The notes under the pieces were generated by a model, which did not search any database, was not told the DNA's origin, and saw only the letters and a program-made list of their open reading frames with translations. DNA of 64,000 nt from Edaphochlamys debaryana (Eukaryota > Chlorophyta > Chlorophyceae > Chlamydomonadales): the NCBI GenBank assembly GCA_016858145.1, contig JAEHOE010000026.1, positions 310,001 through 374,000 on the forward strand, read 5' to 3'. Positions 57,050-64,000 of this stretch are shown here, in pieces. The translations under genes were made by a program, and so were the position numbers. The stretch's first letter is position 1, and each line of letters opens with the position of its first letter.

Positions 57050-60000
57050 TTACAGGGCCCCCGAGGAGGCGGCGGCGGCCGCCACCTGGTTCATGTGGCC
57101 GATGGCCAGGCCGGTGGTGAGCAGGCCGAAGACCAGGAAGGGCTGCGCCGAGGCCTGGTACTTGACGTCGTTGGCGATGGGGTCGGGCAGGAAGTACTTG
57201 AACTGGAAGAAGATCTGGGGGTGTGTAAGGGGGAGGGGCATGGGGAGAAGGTTGAGTTGTTCTGAGGGGAGGCGGGTGGCATCCCTGCTCCCCATCCCTC
57301 GCCCTCCTGAGCAGCGTCCCCGCCTCCCCACGCCTCCTCCCATCGCCTTCCCCACCCACTCTCCCTCCGCCCCCCCCGTCGCCTCCCCTCCCCCCTTGCC
57401 ATCCCCCCCCTCCCCCTCCCATCCTCCCCATCTCCTCTCCCATGCCCCCCAATCCCGCCTCTCTCCGTCCCCCCCCCGCCCCACCTGCGGCAGGATGAGC
57501 GCCAGCAGCACCGCCGCGTACGTGGTCTCGCCCAGCCCCCAGTACAGGTAGGCCGCCACGCCCAGCTGCGTCACGTCAATGGTGGACACGCAGATCCACT
57601 TGGCAGTGTCCACACCGAAGGCCACGGGCAGGGACTGCAGGCCCATCTGCCTGCGGAGCAGAAGGGTGGAAGGAGGGGGCAGGGGGCACAGGGGGCGGGG
57701 AGGAGATGGGTTGGGCAGGGGGTTCGATCAGCAGGCGGCGTCCTGCTCAGCTCCAGCTCACCAAGCCTCCTCCACTCCCTCCCTCCGTCTGCCTGTCCAC
57801 TCCTCCACCTCCTCCCTCCGTTCCGGCAAAGATCCCCGCCCTCCAGCTTCCTCCCCCTCTACCCGCCCCCTCAACCCGCCTCCTTTCTGGTAACCCTCGT
57901 TCCCCCTTCATCTGCCTCCTCCGCCAGCCTCTCCACCCCCTCTCGCCCCCGTCTCCCCCTCCCATGTCCAAGCCGTAGAAGAACCCCTCCCTCTTCCTCC
58001 CCCTCTACCCCGCCCCCACCTGTCGCCCTCAATGCTCTTGAAGTCGTTGACGATGGCAATGCCCAGCCCCGCCAGCGAGTAGGCCACGGTGAGGACCATG
58101 ACGTCGGGGGTCAGCGTGCCGAACAGGGCCTGGGGGGAGAGGGGGTGGGGGGTGATCGTTTGACCGGTGGGATGGGGGGTGTTGCAAGCTAGATGGTGGG
58201 TGCGGATGATGCGGTGATGAGCGGGTGGGTCATGGGAGAAGAGGAAGGAGGCGAGGACGCTGACTCGTGGGGAGGGGCGCTGACGTCCGGTGCCGACGGC
58301 GGGCGCCGCTGCCTCAGACCTCTGCCTCCCGCTTTGCTTCCGTGTCTGCGTGTTGCTGTAGGGGCGCCTGAGCCGCCGCCGACGTTCGGCCCTACCAAGC
58401 CCTTCTGGCCAACCCCGAACCCGCCTGGCCGCCTCCCCCCTACCACGGCCCCAACCCGCACTGCCCCTGGGGTCCCTCCGAACCCCAGACGCAGCGCATG
58501 CCTCCCGGAGCTGCCGGCCAATTCGCATCCCATGTCGTACGGCGTGAGGTGTGAGCGTGGCGTCAGCTCGTGCGGCCCCGATGGTGCTGCCGCCCTGCTG
58601 GCCCTGGCCACCGGCGCTGATTCGACAAGGAGCTTTTTGGCGGCTCCGCCTCCGCTCCGGCCCCCTAGCCGGAAGAATGCAGGCAGCTGCAAACTGCATG
58701 GGGCCGCGTTATGGTCGCAGCCACGGCGTGCTACCACTTCCGTTACGTCCAGTCCCCAGCCGGCATGCGTGCTGGTGCGTGCTGTGGGCCCCGCCCGGCG
58801 CCCTCCCCCCCAGCCAAGCTGCGCGGCCCGCCCCCCAGCAGCGCTCCAGCGCTCCCAGTAGGTAGAGCCCACCCGGCCAGCCCACCCCACCTTGGCATGC
58901 CAACCCGACTGCCTACCCAGCCAGGCCACCCCACTGCCCATCTTGGCCACCCCACCCTGCTGCCTACCCAGCCCTGCCCCATGTACCGCCTACCTGGCCG
59001 GCCCACCAGGGCAGGGCGATGTAGGAGGAGCCCAGGGCGTAGTTGCCCGCCCAGCCGCTCTGCTTGAGCTTGAGCGGCGGCGCCGAGTAGATGTACGAGA
59101 TGAAGGATCCGAAGACGGCCAGGACGAGCATGATGGGGAACTCGTGGCCGGCCCACACGTCCAGGCCGTACGAGATGCCCAGGCCGCCCAGCAGCAGGGC
59201 CCAGATCTGGATGATCACGTCCTGCTGAGAGATGCGGCCTGCGGGAGGATGGAGGCGGGATGGGGGCGGGGGACAGGGTCAGGCCCTGGGGTTGGCGCTT
59301 GTGGCGCGAGGGCAGAGGGGCACTATAAGGGGGTTCCTCAGCTCGAGATTGGACTGGTGAGTCGGTTGAGACTTGCTTTTGCAAGCGGATCCAAGATGAA
59401 TGGCCACAGATCCAAGCGGCGGCTGGAGGCGGGCTGATACCTCCGTGTCGGCAACCGTCCGCCCGCCCCCGCGCAGCCTCCACCCTCCCCTGGCAGCTCC
59501 CACCGCCTTCCCCCACCCCGCAGACTCGCTCACCCGAGGGGATGGGGCGGTAGGGCTCGTTGATGGCATCGATGTCGCGGTCATACCAGTCGTTGATGGT
59601 CTGGGTGTAGCCGGTCAGGAAGGGACCAGACATCATCATGCAGGCCAGCAGCTGGGCGATATCCTTCGGGTCGTTCCAGACGTAGTTGCCGGAGGCGGCA
59701 GCACCGCAGGCGACACCTGCGCGCGGTGCCGGCGACGTGTCGCGATTGCATCTCGGCCAGGAGTTTGCAACACCGTGCCAAGCGCTGCTTACCCCAGATA
59801 AGGGGAATCCAAGTCACGGGCTTGGTGAGCTGCACGCGGATCTTCCAGATATCCGTCTCCAGAGCGGCACCCTTCATGCCCAGGAGCTGGCGCGCGGCCG
59901 AGTCGTTCTTCTTCTCCTCAGTCGCATTCTTGGCGACAGCCTTCAGCGACACACGGCCTGAGCGACAAGTGAATTGGGTGCGCGGGTTGAGCGCAGACGG

Positions 60001-60171
60001 AGGGATGGAAACACGCCCATGCGACGTCGCAAAGGCGTTTGCACTCTGCGACTGCTCACCCAGAGCCGGGCGCACGCACACGGTGCCGAAAGGGCGACCG
60101 GTGACGGAGCGCGTGCCCTTGGTGGCCACGGCCGGGCGCGTCGCGCTGCGAGTGCACTTGAGGGCCTGCAT
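57050..60171 (-). CDS. CHLG: chlorophyll synthase (UbiA-type prenyltransferase)
   Basis: Thylakoid membrane enzyme that joins phytyl or geranylgeranyl diphosphate to chlorophyllide, the last step of chlorophyll synthesis. Exons (-): 60171-60060, 59957-59793, 59716-59534, 59238-58994, 58129-58020, 57650-57485, 57214-57050, in frame, giving 381 residues, typical length. Residues 1-50 form a basic, Ser/Thr-rich transit peptide (MQALKCTRSATRPAVATKG). QLLGMKGA and KPVTWIPLIWGVACGAAASG precede the first Asp-rich motif NDWYDRDID (134-142), which binds Mg-diphosphate. AINEPYRPIPSGRIS follows. The second Asp motif is NDFKSIEGDR (263-272). Several hydrophobic helices and the C-terminal GLLTTGLAIGHMNQVAAAAA complete the protein. 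It supplies the product-forming step downstream of POR, encoded 43 kb away in this window. Confidence 0.97.
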
Positions 60172-60198
60172 CCTTTCCAGCGGCTGACTTCACAGTCG

Positions 60199-60208
60199 CT
60201 AGATCTAA
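60199..60208 (-). promoter_or_regulatory. TTAGATCTAG motif upstream of CHLG, shared with POR
   Basis: On the minus strand TTAGATCTAG lies 27 nt before the CHLG start codon, probably in the 5' UTR. It matches the ten bases at 12188-12197 before POR. Confidence 0.25.
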
Positions 60209-60538
60209 CGTGTTGGCTACTGGTTGCGCGAGGCGTCGGCACAAACAAGGCCAGTTCTTCTTTGGAAGTTCTGCATCGCGCCGTACAGCACCGTGCCGTG
60301 GTGCACAAGCGGCTTTTGGTGCACGGCGACTGGCTCGCTGCTCCTCTCCCCTGCTTTCCCCTTACACACGTTTCCGTGAAGCTGCTCGCCGGTTCTCGAA
60401 CACTCCCAGCCGCAATATTCCCCGTTGTCCCCACGGCCCATCCACTGCTGATCCCTCTCGCCTCGCTTCAGACGTTCAGAGACATCAGAGTACTGATGTC
60501 GGTCAGTAACCCCGGATCTGCGAACTTCATTGTGCTTG

Positions 60539-60543
60539 TTACA
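60539..60543 (-). terminator. candidate poly(A) signal TGTAA of the PLAT-domain gene
   Basis: TGTAA on the minus strand about 460 nt beyond the stop at 61005; another copy is near 60363. Confidence 0.45.
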
Positions 60544-61004
60544 TGGATGCACGGGCGCGCATGGATGCACGACGCCTTCCCCCACCCTGGCCTGCATCCT
60601 CCCACCTTCATACCCCTTCCAGCAGATCACAGCTCCCCCCCTGTTCGCACGCATCACGGCATGAGTGCACGCCTGTTGGACGGCCAGAGATCTTCGCCCC
60701 CGCTTCACCCCAAGAATGGAACAGTTTCGCATGTACTTATTACGAGACGACCCGCTCGCTCTTTGCCCCCCTCCCTCTCCTGGGTCTCATGCACGCTGGT
60801 GCTATTGAGGGCTCACCACCACCCCTGACCCAGAGACTCAGGTCTATGGCAATGCCCTTCGCACGCACCCTTTCCATACCCTCACGCGCGCATCGCCCCG
60901 CCCTCCGTGCCCCTCCCCCTCCGATGCGCCCCCCTCGCAGGCAGAGCCCATCAACCACCATCTGCCGGAGCCTTCGGCCCCTCACATGGGCCATCCACGG
61001 CCCC

Positions 61005-64000
61005 TCAGTCCCGCCTTCCGAAGCTGCCGCTGACACTCCGCGCCACGCGCGCCCCCAGCCGCCCCAGCATCATGTTGACCCGCTGCAGCTTGCCCTGCAG
61101 GCCCTCGCGCTCCGCCTTGGTCAGGCCCCTGCGGAAGCGGGGCAGTGGTGGCGGCAGAGGAATGAGAGGGCGGCGCGGCGGTCCGGCACAGCGTGCCGAA
61201 CGCTGTTGGATGCTCTCCATCACTGACCAAGACTGTGCATGACGCAAGCCGTCTGCAATGCTTCGCGCATGGCCCCCGGCCCTCACACCCTCACCAAAAC
61301 CCACGCCCACCTGTTGCTGGCGAGCTGCGCCTGGTACTCGTTGGCCACCTCGGCCAGGTCCTCGCTCTCGTCGATCTTGCTCAGCGCCGGCTTGAGCACC
61401 AGGCAGTGCTTCTTGCCCTTGCGCAGCTCGGGGCTGGGGTTGGCGAACACGTACCTGGGCGGGAACGAGTACCGGTGGGGAGGCAGGAGCAGAGGCGGAG
61501 TGTTTGTTGATGGGCGAACAAAATCAGGCCAAATCAACGCGCAGGATACCCTTCCCTTCTGGGGGCGGTTCCTGCTGTAAACATCGCATCCTGCCCCGAG
61601 GCCCCCACCCCCAAGCCCAGCGCACCTGTCCCCCTTGAGCCGGTCCTCCACCACCACCTGCTCGAAGCCCCAGCTGCCGGGGCCCAGCGTCTTGCCCTCG
61701 TGCCACACCTGCAGGGAGCCCGGCATGGAATGGGTGGCTCAACCATCTGCAACTTGGGACACCAAATAGACATAAGGCAATGAAGACTAACACGATACAC
61801 AGATGCGCACTGGGGTTCGCCCGGGGTTCGCATGCACCTCGCAGGGTTGAGACTGGCGCCAACCATCCCCATCACATGTGAACACCGCCCCAGGGCTTGG
61901 TTGCCTGGCCACGCAGACCGCACTGCCGCCCCACGCACCTTGAGCGCCAGCAGCTGGCCCATGTCCCCCGCGTGGCTGTAGAGCGTGAAGCGGTCCACGC
62001 AGCCCCGCCCGAAGGAGCCCTTGCCACGGGGCAGCGCCTGAGCCACCGTGGCGTTGCGGCCCAGCAGCTCCAGGTACACCTGGGGGGTTGGGGCAAGGTG
62101 GTTTGGGGGTGAGGTGGTTTGGGGGTGAGGTGGGAGGGCAGATGGGGGGCTTCGGCGGGGGGTTTCGCGGATGATGAGGGGCGGATGAGGTGGGGGCCAG
62201 GGCTCGTGAGGTGCGTGCGTACATGCTTGAGTGACAGCGGGGTGGCACACAGGCAGGCTCTGTTGAGGCAGTCGAGGCTAGGCGACCTCTCACCGTGGTG
62301 CCTCCCAGGCCGGCGTTCATTCGGTCGGCCGTGAAGACCTTGATCTTGTAGCCGTACGCGTTGGCATGCTTGCCCTGCCGCCGCTTGAGGGGGACCTCCA
62401 TGAAGCCGGCGTCGACGTTCGGTTGACCGTTGGCCAGGTGACCGTTGGAGTGGCCGTTGGCGTGCGGGCCGGAGCCGTTGGCGTGCGGCCCGGCCGCGCC
62501 GCCGTTGGAGGCTGCCTTGGGAATGAGGGTGTCGTAGCCCACCTGCGCAGAGTCGGGCCTGCGGGGGGCGGCGGTGGCGACAGGAGGAGACGGAGGTGGA
62601 GTGAGAGAGCGGCAAGTTCAGGGGGGGTGATGCAGCGTGCGGTGCTGGGGGACGCAGAGTGCCTTCGCGGAGGCCGGGTGGTGTTGCGTGGAGGCGAGGG
62701 CAGGGCCAGCCGGCGAACCCGCAAGGCATGGGACCGTGGACACATCCCCCCCCGCGGCTCCCCCACGTTGTCCTCTCCTTCAGCTCTTATAAATGTTCAA
62801 GGTCACCTCCATGTTGGGCCCCCAACCCCTTAGTCATCGCACGGTCAATACCCGCCCCACCTGACCGCCTGCCCCTGCGCCTCCAGCAGCTCCTCCTCCG
62901 TCATGGACGCCACGGAGCCGCTGTCATCGCCGGAGCGGGGGAACTCGTACTCCTGGCGGGTGGGGGGTGGGCGGGGGTGTATGAACGCGGGGTGGACGGA
63001 TTGAGGCGCATGACCATGGGAAGGACACTTTGCAGCCGACATGAGCAGGCAGGGCACGCTTGCCCGCCCAGCTGTTTACGGTGCTCCGGCGTCCCGGCTT
63101 ATGATGGCTCCCCTTGGCGGCGTTATTGCCCTGCCCTGGTCCCTGCCCTGTCTCACCTCTGCGTACTCGGCCCACGACACTCGCTTGCGGCTGGTCCCCA
63201 GGAAGTCCACCCCACAGGCGGAGCTGGCCAGCGCGGGCGGGCGCACGCCGCCGGGCGCGTACAGCGACAGCGACGCTGCTGACGTGGCGGACAGCTCGCT
63301 GCCCTCCACGGACAGCTCCGAGGCGAGATCGTCGTCGCCGCCGCCGGAGACCCGCACGCGGCGGCGGCCGGAGCCGAAGGAGTCGAGTGAGCCCTCCGGC
63401 TCCAGGCCGCTGGCGGAGGCCCGGCGGCCGCCGCCGCCGGCCGTGAAGCTGTTGCTGGCGGAGGCGCCGCCGTTGGCAGAGCCGCTGCCGCCGCCGCTGC
63501 TGCGGCGGTTGACGGGCGGGGTGGGCGGGAGCGCCTGGCGGCGGCTGGTGGCGGCGGCGCCGGTGGCGCTGGCGTGGGCGAGGGAGGTGAAGGGCGGGTC
63601 GGAGTCGGCGGCATCGTCGAGGGAGGAGGAGAGGCCGCGGCGGGGTGCGCCGGGCGGCAGCGGCGGCCGGGGGCTGACGAGGGCGGGGTTGAGCGGCGGG
63701 AGCGACGCACCGCCGCTGCGGGCGGAGACGGGACCCAGACTGAAGGCGGCGCTGGTGGACAGAAGTCCATCCACCTCCTCAATATCCTCTTCGAGGACAA
63801 CGCCAAAGCCCGTAGGCACATTGGAGGCGGCACGGGGTTTGGCCTGCGCGCCGGCGGCCGTGGCAGCTTCGGTCGCACTCGCGAACGCGGAAAGGCCGCC
63901 TAGGCTGGGCTTGCCGGCGCCACTGGGGCCTGCGCCGGGGCCCGAGCCTGGCCCGGTGGGGCCCGCTTTGGGCCCGGAGCCCTGACCCGCGCCGCCTTTG
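61005..64000 (-). CDS. PLAT/LH2-domain protein with long disordered N-terminus, 5' end outside window
   Basis: Function not known; PLAT domains bind lipids or protein partners. Exons (-): beyond 64000 to 63157, 62952-62861, 62558-62294, 62079-61939, 61708-61626, 61454-61311, 61128-61005, all in frame. The visible N-terminal part is Gly/Pro/Ser-rich (GPKAGPTGPGSGPGAG), then has an acidic patch VVLEEDIEEVDGLL and Ser-rich blocks. A HANG/NGH-rich stretch precedes the PLAT domain: YKIKVFTADRMNAGLGGTTV, LELLGRN, GSFGRGCVDRFTLYS, LLALKVWHEGK and SWGFEQVVVED. These give the beta-strand order and the F-x-R-G-x-x-D-x-F pattern of the family. After PLAT come a basic segment (ELRKGKKHCLVLKP) and a helical C-terminus (ELAEVANEY-like; TKAEREGLQGKLQRVNMMLG). 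It could be a membrane-associated or cytoskeletal scaffold. No lipoxygenase or polycystin domain is seen in this window. Confidence 0.8.

Larger units (their letters stand above)
60172..61004. other. intergenic: CHLG upstream region and 3' UTR of the PLAT-domain gene
   Basis: Both neighbours read leftward. The left 350 bases should hold the CHLG promoter and 5' UTR, and the rest the 3' UTR of the PLAT gene. No exon is supported. Confidence 0.5.

Overview
The window is nuclear DNA of a chlamydomonadalean (volvocine-type) green alga, related to Chlamydomonas but probably not C. reinhardtii itself. It is very GC-rich. Its genes are split into many short exons with GTGAG/GTGCG donors and CAG acceptors, and coding exons prefer C or G at third positions. 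TGTAA poly(A) signals follow several genes. Plastid chlorophyll genes sit next to a Ser-Pro-rich cell-wall glycoprotein. The gene models below were spliced by hand. Unless stated otherwise, every exon junction keeps frame and joins residues expected for the family.

Layout from left to right. 1-1578 (-): 5' part of a single-repeat Myb/SANT-like protein that runs off the left edge. 3242-8789 (-): AGC-type protein kinase with large insertions in its catalytic domain. 8790-12360: a 3.6 kb divergent spacer with minisatellites. 12361-14678 (+): light-dependent protochlorophyllide oxidoreductase (POR). 16158-21953 (-): secreted multiple inositol polyphosphate phosphatase. 22757-30481 (-): VPS51, a tethering-complex subunit, in 20 exons, with a strong hairpin in one intron. 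31502-34804 (-): ribosomal protein eS1 (RPS3A). 37311-39159 (+): plastid DUF4079 membrane protein. 40176-43557 (+): a second Myb-like protein, paralogous to the left-edge gene, with a run of 67 glycines. 45342-53159 (-): a 22-exon secreted modular glycoprotein with a Ser-Pro linker and about six tandem domains. 57050-60171 (-): chlorophyll synthase (CHLG). 61005-64000 (-): 3' part of a PLAT-domain protein whose start lies beyond the right edge.

Functional links. POR and CHLG act on the same pathway: POR reduces protochlorophyllide and CHLG attaches the phytyl tail to chlorophyllide. DUF4079 proteins are also plastid membrane proteins. The other genes are unrelated housekeeping, signalling, vesicle-trafficking and extracellular-matrix functions, as is usual for a eukaryotic chromosome. 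The most unusual items are the modular matrix glycoprotein, whose reading frame is cut by an in-frame TAG followed by 52 more coding-like codons, and the inverted pair of Myb genes that share splice positions 40 kb apart. No tRNA, rRNA, CRISPR array or intact transposon was seen.
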